NCBI RefSeq assembly: GCF_013705725.1
Contig: NZ_CP055481.1
Location: 1,426,001-1,490,000, forward strand
Source: Klebsiella sp. RHBSTW-00484
GTDB taxonomy: Bacteria > Pseudomonadota > Gammaproteobacteria > Enterobacterales > Enterobacteriaceae
Direction of reading: 5' to 3'
Length of the DNA stretch: 64,000 nucleotides
Under the pieces are notes generated by a model, which did not search any database, had not been told where the DNA came from, and saw only the letters and a list, made by a program, of their open reading frames with translations. Shown piece by piece: positions 17,353 through 26,159 of the stretch (the stretch's first letter is position 1; each line of letters starts with the position of its first letter). Position numbers and translations under genes: made by a program.

Positions 17353-18606
17353 GTGAGTAACCTGAAAATCACTAATGTGAAAACGATTCTGACGGCGCCG
17401 GGTGGCATTGATCTGGCCGTGGTGAAGGTCGAAACCAATGAGCCAGGGCTGTACGGTCTGGGCTGTGCGACATTTACCCAGCGTATCTTCGCGGTTAAAA
17501 GTGCCATTGATGAGTACATGGCGCCTTTTCTCATTGGCAAAGATCCGACGCGTATTGAAGATATCTGGCAGTCTGGCGCGGTCAGCGGCTACTGGCGTAA
17601 CGGGCCGATTATGAACAACGCGCTATCGGGCGTTGATATGGCGCTGTGGGATATCAAAGGTAAGCTGGCGGGGATGCCGGTTTATGATTTACTGGGCGGT
17701 AAATGTCGCGACGGTATTCCTTTGTATTGCCATACCGATGGTGGCGACGAAGTGGAAGTTGAGGACAATATCCGCGCCCGAATGGAGGAGGGATACCAGT
17801 ACGTACGCTGTCAGATGGGGATGTACGGCGGTGCAGGAACTGATGATCTCAAACTGATTGCGACCCAACTGGCGCGGGCGAAGAATATCCAGCCCAAACG
17901 TTCTCCACGGAGCAAAACGCCGGGGATCTATTTTGACCCCGACGCCTATGCGAAAAGCGTTCCCCGCCTGTTTGACCATCTTCGCAACAAGCTGGGATTT
18001 GGCATTGAGTTCATTCATGACGTCCATGAACGCGTAACCCCGGTCACCGCGATTAACCTGGCCAAAACGCTTGAGCAATATCAGCTCTTTTATCTTGAAG
18101 ATCCGGTGGCACCGGAAAATATCGACTGGCTTAAAATGCTTCGCCAACAATCCTCCACGCCGATCTCCATGGGGGAACTGTTTGTGAATGTGAATGAGTG
18201 GAAACCGCTAATCGACAACAAGCTTATCGATTACATTCGCTGCCACGCCAGTACCATCGGCGGTATTACGCCAGCGAAGAAACTGGCGGTTTACAGCGAG
18301 CTGAACGGCGTGCGTACCGCATGGCATGGGCCTGGCGATATCTCACCGGTCGGCGTCTGCGCGAATATGCACCTTGACCTGAGTTCGCCAAACTTCGGTA
18401 TTCAGGAGTACACGCCGATGAATGACGCACTGTGCGACGTCTTCCCGGGTTGCCCGGAAATAGACCACGGCTATGCGTATCTGAACGATAAGCCAGGGTT
18501 GGGCATTGATATCGATGAAGCCAAAGCGGCGAAGTATCCGTGCGAAGGTGGGATCCCATCCTGGACAATGGCACGGACACCGGATGGCACCGCTTCAAGA
18601 CCGTAA
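17353..18606 (+). CDS. D-mannonate dehydratase family enzyme (ManD/RspA-like)
   Basis: A 417-residue enolase-superfamily protein. The start is GTG 17353 behind GAGGAG. Visible motifs are the N-terminal capping domain (GCATFTQR), the metal ligands in HDVHER (about residue 224), LEDP (about 250) and GELF (about 276), then HASTIGGITP and the acid/base His in WHGPGD (about 325). These identify the ManD subgroup, which dehydrates D-mannonate or D-gluconate to 2-keto-3-deoxygluconate; several members, including RspA, are slow. It is divergent from the dehydrogenase and transporter, and a BIME follows. It probably completes a small hexonate pathway. The substrate is not proven by sequence. Confidence 0.82.
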   Translation: MSNLKITNVKTILTAPGGIDLAVVKVETNEPGLYGLGCATFTQRIFAVKSAIDEYMAPFLIGKDPTRIEDIWQSGAVSGYWRNGPIMNNALSGVDMALWDIKGKLAGMPVYDLLGGKCRDGIPLYCHTDGGDEVEVEDNIRARMEEGYQYVRCQMGMYGGAGTDDLKLIATQLARAKNIQPKRSPRSKTPGIYFDPDAYAKSVPRLFDHLRNKLGFGIEFIHDVHERVTPVTAINLAKTLEQYQLFYLEDPVAPENIDWLKMLRQQSSTPISMGELFVNVNEWKPLIDNKLIDYIRCHASTIGGITPAKKLAVYSELNGVRTAWHGPGDISPVGVCANMHLDLSSPNFGIQEYTPMNDALCDVFPGCPEIDHGYAYLNDKPGLGIDIDEAKAAKYPCEGGIPSWTMARTPDGTASRP

Positions 18607-18648
18607 GTGGCGTAAACGTCTTGCTGACAACGTGCGTCCTCCTGCAAT

Positions 18649-18784
18649 CCCCGGGTCGCGGCTAACGCCTTACCCGGGCTACCTTGACGGGCATTATTCC
18701 CGGAGGTGGCGCGTTGCGCCTGTCCGGGCTACCCGATCGGATGAACCGGTAGCCCGGACAGATGCGTAGCATCGCCTCCGGGGA
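18649..18784. repeat. BIME (paired REP elements)
   Basis: Inverted copies of the REP core: CCGGGTCGCGGCTAACGCCT, CCTGTCCGGGCTACC and its inverse GGTAGCCCGGACAG, and CCTCCGGGG. It lies between the ManD-type gene and the end of the convergent hmuV, where it may stabilise the 3' ends of both mRNAs. Confidence 0.8.
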
Positions 18785-18803
18785 AATCGTCAGACCGCAC
18801 GAA

Positions 18804-19583
18804 TTATGGCACCAAATACACCTGCGGGGCGGCGGTATCCGGGTGTGCGCCCATTCTTACCTCAGCCCCGTACCAGCGGCTAATAATTGGCTGCTGAACC
18901 ACCTCCTGCGGCGTGCCCTGCGCCACCAGCTTCCCCTGATGCAACAGCAGAATGCGATCGGCCCACAGCGCCGCCAGGTTCAGGTCATGCAGCACCACGC
19001 AGACATGCAGTTGGCTGCTGCGGGTCAGGCGCTTGAGCAGGCGCAGCAGATGCTGCTGGTAATAGAGATCGAGCGCCGAAGTAGGCTCGTCGAGAAACAG
19101 CCAGCCCTCAGGCGTACCGTCGCGCCACAGCTGCGCCAGACAGCGGGCCAGCTGCACCCGCTGCTGTTCGCCGCCGGAGAGGGAAGGGTAGCGTCTCCCG
19201 GCCAGATGATCGCAGCCGGTCTCCTCCATGACCTGACGGATCATCTCCGCGTTCGGCGTGCTGCCCCACGGCGAACGGCCCATGGTGATCACCGTTTCAA
19301 TCGGCCAGTCGGCATGAAGCGAGGTGCGTTGCAGCATCACCGCCCGGCGGCGGGAGAGTGCGTCTGCCGACCAGGCTTCCAGCGGACGGCCTTCCACCAA
19401 CCGTTCGCCGCTGTCCGGCGTTAAAAAACCGGTTAACAGGCGCAGCAGGGTTGATTTACCCGCGCCGTTGGGGCCAATCAGCGCCGTCATCTCGCCGCCG
19501 CGCAACTGGAGCGAAACATCATTAATAATCTGGCGCTTGCCCATGCGCAGCGAAAGCGAACGCGCGCTATAGCGGTTATCCAT
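18804..19583 (-). CDS. hmuV: Haem ABC transporter ATPase
   Basis: A 259-residue ATPase with Walker A (GPNGAGKSTLLRLL), signature LSGGEQQRVQLARCL, Walker B (WLFLDEPTSALD) and H-loop (VVLHDLN). It powers haem import through the HmuU permease. Its start overlaps hmuU by 8 bp, and it is the last gene of the operon hmuRSTUV. The receptor and HmuS at the head of the operon set the substrate as haem rather than vitamin B12 or a ferric siderophore. Confidence 0.92.
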   Translation of the reverse strand: MDNRYSARSLSLRMGKRQIINDVSLQLRGGEMTALIGPNGAGKSTLLRLLTGFLTPDSGERLVEGRPLEAWSADALSRRRAVMLQRTSLHADWPIETVITMGRSPWGSTPNAEMIRQVMEETGCDHLAGRRYPSLSGGEQQRVQLARCLAQLWRDGTPEGWLFLDEPTSALDLYYQQHLLRLLKRLTRSSQLHVCVVLHDLNLAALWADRILLLHQGKLVAQGTPQEVVQQPIISRWYGAEVRMGAHPDTAAPQVYLVP

Positions 19584-20571
19584 GCGTTTCTCTCTCCCGG
19601 CGAAAAATTAGCCACAGGAACCACGGCGCGCCGAGGACGCTGGTCAACAGACCAACCGGCATCTCGGCAGGTGCGGCGACGGTGCGCGCCAGCGTATCGG
19701 CCAGCAGCAGCAAAATTGCGCCACACAGCAGCGAACCGGGGATCAGACCGCGATGGTCCGGCCCCAGCCACATTCGCATCAGATGCGGCACCACCAGGCC
19801 AATAAAACCAATAATGCCGCTGATCGCCACCGCCGACGCCACCAGCAGGGCGCTGCACAGCAGCAATAGCCGCTGCAGCGCACGAACGTTAACGCCGAGG
19901 TAATGTGCCTCTTCATCACCCAATTGCAGCAGATTAAGGCGTGAAGCCATCGCCCATATCAAGATAGAAGCCGGGATTATCAGCGTGGCCGCCACCAGCA
20001 GGGTGGACCACTCCGCCTGGCCGAGGCTGCCCATGCCCCACAGGGAAAGCTGGCGCAATTGGGCATCGTTGCTGATCCACGCCAGCACCCCGACCAGCGC
20101 GCTGCAAAGCGCGTTAATCGCGATGCCGACCAGCAGCAGGCGCGAGAGCGAAGCGTCACCCGCCCGGCTGAGGATAAAAATCACCACCATCACCGCCATA
20201 CTCCCGATAAACGCCGCCAGCATCGGGGCGTACAGCGCCACAAGCACCGGTACCGACAGGGGCAGCACCAGCCAGCAGGCTACCGCCAGCGCCGCACCGC
20301 TACTGATACCTAAAAGCCCAGGGTCCGCGAGCGGATTGCGAAACAGCCCCTGCATCACGCAGCCGGAGAGCGCCAGAGCAGCGCCGACCAGCAGCGCCAG
20401 CAGCACCCGCGGCAGGCGAATGGTCAGCCAGATGTTTCTCAGGATTTCATCGCCGGAAGGCAGCAGGCTGGCCAGCGGCAGGCGCATCGCCCCAAGAGTG
20501 GTGGCAAGTAGCGTCAGGATGACCAACAGCAGCGTCATTAACCACAGATGACGAGTAAGGTGGCAACGCAT
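19576..20571 (-). CDS. hmuU: Haem ABC transporter permease
   Basis: A 331-residue FecCD/BtuC-family permease with about ten hydrophobic segments. Family motifs are LVGAALALSGCVMQGLFRNPLADPGLLGIS (in pieces at about residues 60-95) and ISGIIGFIGLVVPHLMRMWLG (about 247-265). It forms the inner-membrane channel with HmuV and receives haem from HmuT. Start and stop codons overlap those of hmuT and hmuV, so the three are coupled. Confidence 0.92.
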   Translation of the reverse strand: MRCHLTRHLWLMTLLLVILTLLATTLGAMRLPLASLLPSGDEILRNIWLTIRLPRVLLALLVGAALALSGCVMQGLFRNPLADPGLLGISSGAALAVACWLVLPLSVPVLVALYAPMLAAFIGSMAVMVVIFILSRAGDASLSRLLLVGIAINALCSALVGVLAWISNDAQLRQLSLWGMGSLGQAEWSTLLVAATLIIPASILIWAMASRLNLLQLGDEEAHYLGVNVRALQRLLLLCSALLVASAVAISGIIGFIGLVVPHLMRMWLGPDHRGLIPGSLLCGAILLLLADTLARTVAAPAEMPVGLLTSVLGAPWFLWLIFRRERETHG

Positions 20572-21389
20572 CAGGGCAGCAACTCCGCTTTTTGCCGTAG
20601 CGCGAGTACCGCCTGCGGCGTGCGTGGGCCAAAGCCGAGCAGAGCCATATCATCAATAACCTGCACCTGCTTATTGCGCCCTGCGGGCGTCTGCGCCAGT
20701 CCCGGTAGCTTCCACAGTCCGGCTTCACCACCCATACCTTTCAGGCCCTCGGCGGAGATCACCACCAGATCCGGTCGGCTTGCGATAACGCCTTCCTGGG
20801 ACATGCTGCGATAATGGTCGAAGTCCTGCATCGCATTCTGCAATCCGGCGGCTCGGATGGCTCCATCCGCCGCCGTTTGCTTACCGGCCACCATGGTGTT
20901 CATGCCGCCGTGGCTGAGGATAAACAGCACTCGCTTGTTAATGGGCTGCGAAGGGATTTGCGCGATCTGCTGGTGGAGCTTCTGGCGCAGGGCTTCACCT
21001 TCACTCTGTTTGCCGAGGGCCGCGGCAATCACGCCAATCTTTTTCTCGATTGCCAGAAAGTCGTAGCCGCCCGGTACGTTGACCACCTTAACTTTGTTCT
21101 CTTCGACCTTTTTCAGCACCAGCGAAGGCTGCGCCTGGGCGCTGGCTAGCACCAGCGTCGGGCGTAGAGAAAGGATCCCTTCAGCGTTTAGCTGGCGGAT
21201 ATAGCCGACATCCGGCAGGCTCTGTGCGGTGGCAGGCCAGGTGCTGGTGCTGTCTTTCGCCACCAGTTGCTGCTGGGCATCAAGCGCATAAACCACTTCC
21301 GTGACGTCGCCGCCGAGAGAGACAATCCGCTCGGCGGCGGCGCTGGCAAACAACGGAAACGCCATGAGTAACATCAGCCAACGTTTCAT
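20571..21389 (-). CDS. hmuT: Periplasmic haem-binding protein
   Basis: A 272-residue protein starting at 21389 with a signal peptide (MKRWLMLLMAFPLFASAAA). The mature part begins ERIVSLGGDVTEVVYAL, the usual start of cluster A-II periplasmic binding proteins for haem and siderophores, and includes VGYIRQLNAEGILSLRPTLVL. It would carry haem across the periplasm to HmuU. The start overlaps the hmuS stop by 4 bp; a longer upstream start would add a non-signal extension and is rejected. Confidence 0.9.
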   Translation of the reverse strand: MKRWLMLLMAFPLFASAAAERIVSLGGDVTEVVYALDAQQQLVAKDSTSTWPATAQSLPDVGYIRQLNAEGILSLRPTLVLASAQAQPSLVLKKVEENKVKVVNVPGGYDFLAIEKKIGVIAAALGKQSEGEALRQKLHQQIAQIPSQPINKRVLFILSHGGMNTMVAGKQTAADGAIRAAGLQNAMQDFDHYRSMSQEGVIASRPDLVVISAEGLKGMGGEAGLWKLPGLAQTPAGRNKQVQVIDDMALLGFGPRTPQAVLALRQKAELLP

Positions 21390-22426
21390 GCGATCAGCCC
21401 TTCGGTGGTCAAACGTTCGACCTGCGCGCGCCACTGCGCCTGCTCCGGGTGGCCTTCGGTACGTTGACCGTACAGCTGGGCAATCTGCGTGCCGTCTTTG
21501 GCAAACAGCTCGACGCTGGTGACGTGGCCGTCGGAGGTCGGTTTACGGGTGACCCAAATCTCATCCACGCTGTCCTCGCGCAGATGCAGGGTAAAGGCGG
21601 CGTTGAAGATATTCAGCCAGCCGCGCATCGGCGCGACTTTTTCCAGCGCGCCGGTGAAGATCTGCACGCAGCCGCGGTTGCCGACGAAAATCATGATCTC
21701 GTTACCATCCTGATGAATAGTACCCAGCAGGCCCGGCAGAGCCTCTTTCTCGATACGGCAGGCGAGGTCGCCGCTGACCAGACGGAACGCCTGCTGGCGC
21801 GACAGGTTATGTTTTCTCAACAGGCCAAAGAACTGGTGGACGTCGGTCATGGCGCGCCATTCGTTTTCCAGCGTCGTGCCGTCGGCAGAATCAGCATATT
21901 TCAGCGGATCGACCGGGCGAACGGTCAGCGGAGCGGGGGTGTCTTGCGTATGTTCAGCGATCAGCGCATCCCAGGCCGCCATATTGGTCTGCGCAGTTGC
22001 GTAGACTTTCAGCAGCGCATCACCGTGCGGGTCGAAGAACTGAATGCTCTGACGACCGTTGTCGGTCAGGTGGAAAGCGCTGGCCCACTGGCTGAGGAAC
22101 AGGCGCAGGTCGAGGGCGCGCGGGTTGAGCACCAGCCCGGCGTGGCCGCTCAGATGCTGGTGGGTAAATTCGCCGACCTGTTCATGCACCGCGTATTCGT
22201 TGCGACAGATACATTTGGTTTCGCCCACGGCTTCCAGCGCAGCCAGAATGGCGCGCGCATCGTCAATCAGACGTACGGCATCGTGGCCGAGGCGAGCTTC
22301 GGTCAGCTCAGCTTCGCTAATCCCCATTTCGGCGGCGATATCGCGGGCGTATTTTGCGCAAGATTGCGCTTTAGTGGTCAGATAGCGTTGCCACAGCGGA
22401 GCATGTTGCGGTTGGGTGTTTTGCAT
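21386..22426 (-). CDS. hmuS: Cytoplasmic haem-handling/degrading protein
   Basis: A 346-residue protein of the HemS/ChuS/HmuS family, built from two similar halves (about residues 40-180 and 210-340). The halves share related pieces, for example GHAGLVLNPRALDLRLFL in the first and FVGNRGCVQIFTG with WLNIFNAAFTLHLREDSVDE in the second. Family members bind imported haem and some open the ring to release iron. It sits directly downstream of the receptor and upstream of hmuT, as in Yersinia. Confidence 0.9.
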   Translation of the reverse strand: MQNTQPQHAPLWQRYLTTKAQSCAKYARDIAAEMGISEAELTEARLGHDAVRLIDDARAILAALEAVGETKCICRNEYAVHEQVGEFTHQHLSGHAGLVLNPRALDLRLFLSQWASAFHLTDNGRQSIQFFDPHGDALLKVYATAQTNMAAWDALIAEHTQDTPAPLTVRPVDPLKYADSADGTTLENEWRAMTDVHQFFGLLRKHNLSRQQAFRLVSGDLACRIEKEALPGLLGTIHQDGNEIMIFVGNRGCVQIFTGALEKVAPMRGWLNIFNAAFTLHLREDSVDEIWVTRKPTSDGHVTSVELFAKDGTQIAQLYGQRTEGHPEQAQWRAQVERLTTEGLIA

Positions 22427-22498
22427 AATTCACATCCTTCTCGACGATGAGTATCCCCGGCGCGCGGCCGGGGAGCAGGTTTCTTATTATTTGGCCTA

Positions 22499-24856
22499 TC
22501 AGAAATCGACGTTAACGCCTAACTGCCAGGTACGCCCAGGCATCACTGACAGCGCTTTATCGTTGGCATCCTGATTGGTTGCCGTTTCGATATTACGGCT
22601 GCTCAGATAATCCCAGTATTTACGGTCGGTAATGTTGTACACGCCGCCGTTCACGCGCACATTCTTCGCCACCTGCCAGTAAGCGGTCCAGTCCAGCATG
22701 CCGTAGCCCGGAACGCGCATATATTCGCTGGTCGAATCGGTAATCGCCGAGCCGGTGTTGGTATAGCTTTCGCGGTTGGTGGTGGTTGCGCGTTTGCCCT
22801 TAACAAAAGTGGCGGTCAGCGCGGTGCCGTACACTTTGGCCGGATCGTCCCATGCCACGCCGACGATAGCCTTCATTGGCGCGACGCTATCGAGGTCGAC
22901 GTACTTGTCGCCGCTGTAGCTGGATTTCGATTGCCCTTCGCTATAGCCGTAGGCGAGGGTGGCACTCAGGCCGTTAACCTCTTCAAACCAGGTGCCAAAG
23001 TTGAATTTGGCGCTGATTTCGCCGCCGTAGATATAGGCTTTATCGCGGTTCTCCGCCTGGTAAATGGTATAGATGTTCGATGGTACGTTAGCGAACTGAA
23101 CCGGGTTATTGGCGCGGGTGTAGCGGGTATAGGCGATAAAGTTCTTATAGCTGTTGTAGAACAGCGCGGTGCGCATAGTGATGCCTTCGGTGACTTCGCC
23201 CTTCATCCCCCACTCAAAGTTATCGCTGGTTTCGGTTTTCAGATCGGTATTACCGATCAACGCATACTGTGCGCGTCCGGCGTAGCTGGAGCCGAGGTTC
23301 CAGGAGCCATACAGCTGGCTGGCGTTCGGGAACTGCGCCCCGCGCTGGTACTGCAGGTAGGTCATCAGGCGTGGAGCTATATCGTACTGGAAGGCCAGCG
23401 ACGGCAGCGCCTGGGTATCGGAGTTCTTACCGTACAGATTTGAGACGGCAGAACCGGTCAGCACGCTGCTGTTGTTGGCAAGGTCGGAGACGCTCTCCGG
23501 CCTGGTCGACTGATGCACCACGCGAATGCCCGGGATGACGGCGAAGTTATGGCTGTCGAGGTCAAAGTTAATCTTGTCCTGCATGAAGCCTGCAACGATG
23601 TAGCCTCGGCTGTCGGCGTCCGGCTGCATGATTTCGCTAAAGGCGCTCGGGGTTGGCGACTGGGTTAATGGCCGCTGGGTTTTGGTGGTGCTGGCGTTAA
23701 AACCGGCGCTCAGGTCGTGGCGGCCAATGGACTTCGCCAGCGTACTCTGAATACCCCAGGTATCGGTATCGTAGTCGGAGCTTACCGTTTGCATCGCGCG
23801 GGTGATGCTGTCCGGCATATACGTCCAGTCATGGGACTCAGTGTGCTGGTAGTAGACTTTGGTCGACACGCTGTCGATATAGTCGTTCATCGGCGTCCAG
23901 TCATCTTTCAGGCTCAGGCCCCAGCGACGGGTCTGGCTGGTCTGGTTAGAGGTGCCGATAACGCTGTTGCCGCTGGTGTCCCAGGCGTCGTAGTGGGTGT
24001 GATTAGTTTTATGGTAATAATCGAAGGTGCTGGTCAGCTTATGTTCGTCATTCGGCTGCCAGATCCCGGAGGCCAAAAAGGCGTCGGAGTGCCAGTTAGC
24101 CGGGTATGAATCCACGGTCCCGCTGTTATTTTCCGTTTCCTGGCCGTCACGGCGGCTGTAGACGAAGATCCCGCGCAGGGTTTCGTCGCCACCGGCGACG
24201 GTGACGCCGTTGTGCCAGCTGCGGTTCGAGGAATCATAGCCGCTGCGGTAGCCGAAGGCGCTGGTTTTGCCCGGGTGCAGATAGTCATCTGCGGATTTCG
24301 GACGGAAGGAGACGTTACCGCCGATAGAGCTGTTGGCGGTTTCGGTCGAGGTGGCCCCGGACTGAATATCGATGCTGCCGTACATGTAGGGATCAATGTA
24401 GTCGCGGCCCATACCGAAAGTATTGAGGCCCGCGCGACTGGCGTAGCTGCGCCCGGTGGCGTTCGGCTGAGCGATGCCGTCGACGTCGATACCGACGCGG
24501 TTGCTCTCCATGCCGCGGATGTTGTAGCCGGTATAGCCGCCCCGGTCGAAGCCGCTTTTGCCGTTGCCGGAACCGCCGCTGGCGCCAGTCGCGCCAATCA
24601 ACGGTTCGTAGCGCATGATGGAGCCAAAGTCGTTGGCCCCTTTATCCTGTAGTTCCTGAGCGCTGATGGAATGCTCGCTGCCCGCTTTCAGCACTGGGGC
24701 TGGCGCGGTCACAGTCATCTGTTCTGAACTATCGTCGGATGATGAATTATTGGTGGTATCAGCCGCCCCGGCGGAGGTCTGATAGATTGCTGCAAGCAAA
24801 GAAGTCACCAGCAGGCTTTTTTTGAACCATGCTGTTGATTGAGTGGAGTTATACAT
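22499..24856 (-). CDS. hmuR: TonB-dependent haem/haemoglobin receptor
   Basis: A 785-residue outer-membrane receptor. A signal peptide ends in TSAGAA, then a TonB box (EQMTVTAPAP), a plug domain (FGSIMRYEPLIGATGASGG, GYNIRGMESNRVGIDVDGI) and a long beta-barrel ending in WQLGVNVDF with the expected terminal Phe. It takes haem or haemoproteins across the outer membrane with energy from TonB. The ATG at 24856 is chosen; a GTG at 24865 is also in frame. The gene heads the hmuRSTUV operon behind a Fur-like box. Its barrel is closest to the HasR/HmuR type, but the exact ligand (free haem or haemoglobin) cannot be told. Confidence 0.88.
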   Translation of the reverse strand: MYNSTQSTAWFKKSLLVTSLLAAIYQTSAGAADTTNNSSSDDSSEQMTVTAPAPVLKAGSEHSISAQELQDKGANDFGSIMRYEPLIGATGASGGSGNGKSGFDRGGYTGYNIRGMESNRVGIDVDGIAQPNATGRSYASRAGLNTFGMGRDYIDPYMYGSIDIQSGATSTETANSSIGGNVSFRPKSADDYLHPGKTSAFGYRSGYDSSNRSWHNGVTVAGGDETLRGIFVYSRRDGQETENNSGTVDSYPANWHSDAFLASGIWQPNDEHKLTSTFDYYHKTNHTHYDAWDTSGNSVIGTSNQTSQTRRWGLSLKDDWTPMNDYIDSVSTKVYYQHTESHDWTYMPDSITRAMQTVSSDYDTDTWGIQSTLAKSIGRHDLSAGFNASTTKTQRPLTQSPTPSAFSEIMQPDADSRGYIVAGFMQDKINFDLDSHNFAVIPGIRVVHQSTRPESVSDLANNSSVLTGSAVSNLYGKNSDTQALPSLAFQYDIAPRLMTYLQYQRGAQFPNASQLYGSWNLGSSYAGRAQYALIGNTDLKTETSDNFEWGMKGEVTEGITMRTALFYNSYKNFIAYTRYTRANNPVQFANVPSNIYTIYQAENRDKAYIYGGEISAKFNFGTWFEEVNGLSATLAYGYSEGQSKSSYSGDKYVDLDSVAPMKAIVGVAWDDPAKVYGTALTATFVKGKRATTTNRESYTNTGSAITDSTSEYMRVPGYGMLDWTAYWQVAKNVRVNGGVYNITDRKYWDYLSSRNIETATNQDANDKALSVMPGRTWQLGVNVDF

Positions 24857-24970
24857 AGTAGCCACGCCTTGATAATTATTAGTATCGGCTCACGCGTTAC
24901 TTCCAGAGTGCAGGTGTGTCCCGTTATTCCGTTACTGGACGTTTTTTACTCCATGCTTATTGATTGCGAA

Positions 24971-24993
24971 TGGTAATGATAGGTATTATCATT
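24971..24993. promoter_or_regulatory. Fur-like box between hmuR and the SelW-like gene
   Basis: The stretch TGGTAATGATAGGTATTATC (24971-24990) continues into ATT. It matches the Fur consensus GATAATGATAATCATTATC well and is nearly symmetrical. It lies about 115 bases before hmuR and 80 before the divergent SelW-like gene, so iron could control both. Confidence 0.7.
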
Positions 24994-25072
24994 TGCAACA
25001 AAATAATCATTTATTCCTCAATTAATCTGCAAGTTGTTTACAATTTGCCCTTTGATCAACATCGAGAAACCT

Positions 25073-25357
25073 ATGAGCCACAAAGCCGCTATTACCATTA
25101 CCTACTGTTCGCAGTGCAACTGGATGCTACGCGCCAGCTGGATGGCCCAGGAACTACTGCATAGTTTCAGCACCGATATTGGCTCAGTGACCCTGGTGCC
25201 GGGAACCGGGGGGATCTTCGTGGTGACCGTTGACGATGTGCAAATCTGGGAGCGCAAGCAGGATGGTGGTTTCCCCGATGCGGCGGAGCTGAAGCGTCGG
25301 GTTCGCGACGTTTGCTTCCCGGAGAAACCTCTGGGGCACGTGGACAAGCCGGCATAA
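25073..25357 (+). CDS. SelT/SelW/SelH-family (Rdx) protein
   Basis: A 94-residue thioredoxin-like protein with the redox motif CSQC near the N-terminus (ITITYCSQCNWMLRASWMAQEL) and the family ending FPDAAELKRRVRD. Both Cys are ordinary TGC/TGT codons, not selenocysteine. The ATG at 25073 starts the conserved domain; an in-frame ATG 39 bases upstream adds an unrelated extension. Bacterial members are of unknown function and presumed redox-active. It is divergent from hmuR across the Fur-like box. Confidence 0.82.
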   Translation: MSHKAAITITYCSQCNWMLRASWMAQELLHSFSTDIGSVTLVPGTGGIFVVTVDDVQIWERKQDGGFPDAAELKRRVRDVCFPEKPLGHVDKPA

Positions 25358-25392
25358 TCCTCAGGAGGTAACCGGCTGCGCCGCACTCTTTA

Positions 25393-25415
25393 AAGGTGTA
25401 TTATTAACGCATCTT
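25393..25415. promoter_or_regulatory. NsrR-type binding site before ygbA
   Basis: AAGGTGTATT-N3-AACGCATCTT is an inverted pair close to the known NsrR consensus AAGATGCATTT and its mirror. It ends 19 bases before the ygbA start. ygbA is a recognised NsrR target in E. coli. Confidence 0.7.
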
Positions 25416-25434
25416 TATCGATGAGGAACAGGCG

Positions 25435-25779
25435 ATGGCGGGCAAACGTATTGCGCGGGAAAAAAAGACCATTAGCAGCATGATTACGCTCTACCAGCGC
25501 CGCTGCCCGGATGCCCATGAAGATGCGGAATATTATCAGGCGCTTAACGCCTACGCTGATAAGCGCCTGGATAAGTGCGTATTTGGTGAAGAAAAACCCG
25601 CCTGTAAGCAGTGCCCGGTGCACTGTTATCAGCCCGCCAAACGTGAAGAGATGAAGCAGATTATGCGCTGGGCGGGGCCACGGATGCTTTGGCGGCACCC
25701 TATTTTGACCATTCGCCATTTGATTGATGACAGGCGCCCGGTGCCGGAGTTACCGGAAAAATACCGACCCAAAAAATAG
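25435..25779 (+). CDS. ygbA: YgbA, nitric-oxide-responsive small protein
   Basis: A 114-residue protein of the nitrous oxide-stimulated promoter family. It is basic and has four close Cys (CVFGEEKPACKQCPVHC, residues about 46-62), probably binding a metal or cluster, then a conserved MRWAGPRMLWRHPILTIRHL. The biochemical role is unknown, but in E. coli it is repressed by NsrR and induced by nitric oxide, and the NsrR-type box here agrees. In E. coli it lies next to fhlA; here haem, metal and sugar genes fall around or between the two. Confidence 0.88.
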   Translation: MAGKRIAREKKTISSMITLYQRRCPDAHEDAEYYQALNAYADKRLDKCVFGEEKPACKQCPVHCYQPAKREEMKQIMRWAGPRMLWRHPILTIRHLIDDRRPVPELPEKYRPKK

Positions 25780-25790
25780 CGGCGAACGTC

Positions 25791-25879
25791 CCCCGGCTCG
25801 CGCTGCGCTTAGCCGGGCTACCGAACTGTGCGGTTTGGTGCCGTTGGTTTTCCCGGAGGCGATGCTGCGCATCTGTCCG
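25791..25879. repeat. REP/BIME, left half, interrupted by the insertion sequence
   Basis: CCCGGCTCGCGCTGCGCTTA and CCCGGAGGCGATGCTGCGCA followed by TCTGTCCG. The same string continues as GGGCTAC in the intact copy at 56940-56967. Here it stops at the insertion and resumes at 27268-27270. Confidence 0.8.
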
Positions 25880-25924
25880 TATATGGACACCTCCCGTGAT
25901 GCAAGCTATTTTTTGTGTGAGTCA

Positions 25925-26070
25925 CCAGGGTAAGTTGCGTTCGTATATCCGGCCTCTCGTTCGGTACCGTCGTACCCGGGCCATGATGTGTTCTGCGCAC
26001 CTGCTTCCTTTCGGGCTATCGGCTTTGCTTCGCAGGGAGCCTTCGGACAGGCCGGATTTCTCAGGTGCTG
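25925..26070 (-). ncRNA. Putative bridge RNA of the IS110/IS1111 element
   Basis: Given in the transposase-strand sense. Near its 5' side are CTGTCCG (26050-26044) and TAGCCCG (26018-26012). These equal the left target and the complement of the right target, each including the CG core. Near its 3' side are CACATC (25990-25985) and ATATACG (25948-25942). These equal the right end of the element and the complement of its left end. This target-loop-then-donor-loop order matches described IS110 bridge RNAs, and the position 3' of the recombinase gene matches the IS1111 group. The exact RNA ends are not known. Confidence 0.6.
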
Positions 26071-26159
26071 GTCTTACCGGTTACTCATCACGCTAAATCG
26101 CTTCGCAATCTCACGACAGGGTTACTGCTCTTTTTACTGCATGGCTCACGGGGCGTCGG

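Noticed and set aside
21449..22450. 333-codon open frame antisense to hmuS
   Set aside because: hmuS is conserved in an intact operon. The reverse frame has no recognisable domain.
25073..25357. Selenocysteine in the SelW-like protein
   Set aside because: The redox motif is CSQC with ordinary Cys codons; there is no in-frame TGA at that place.
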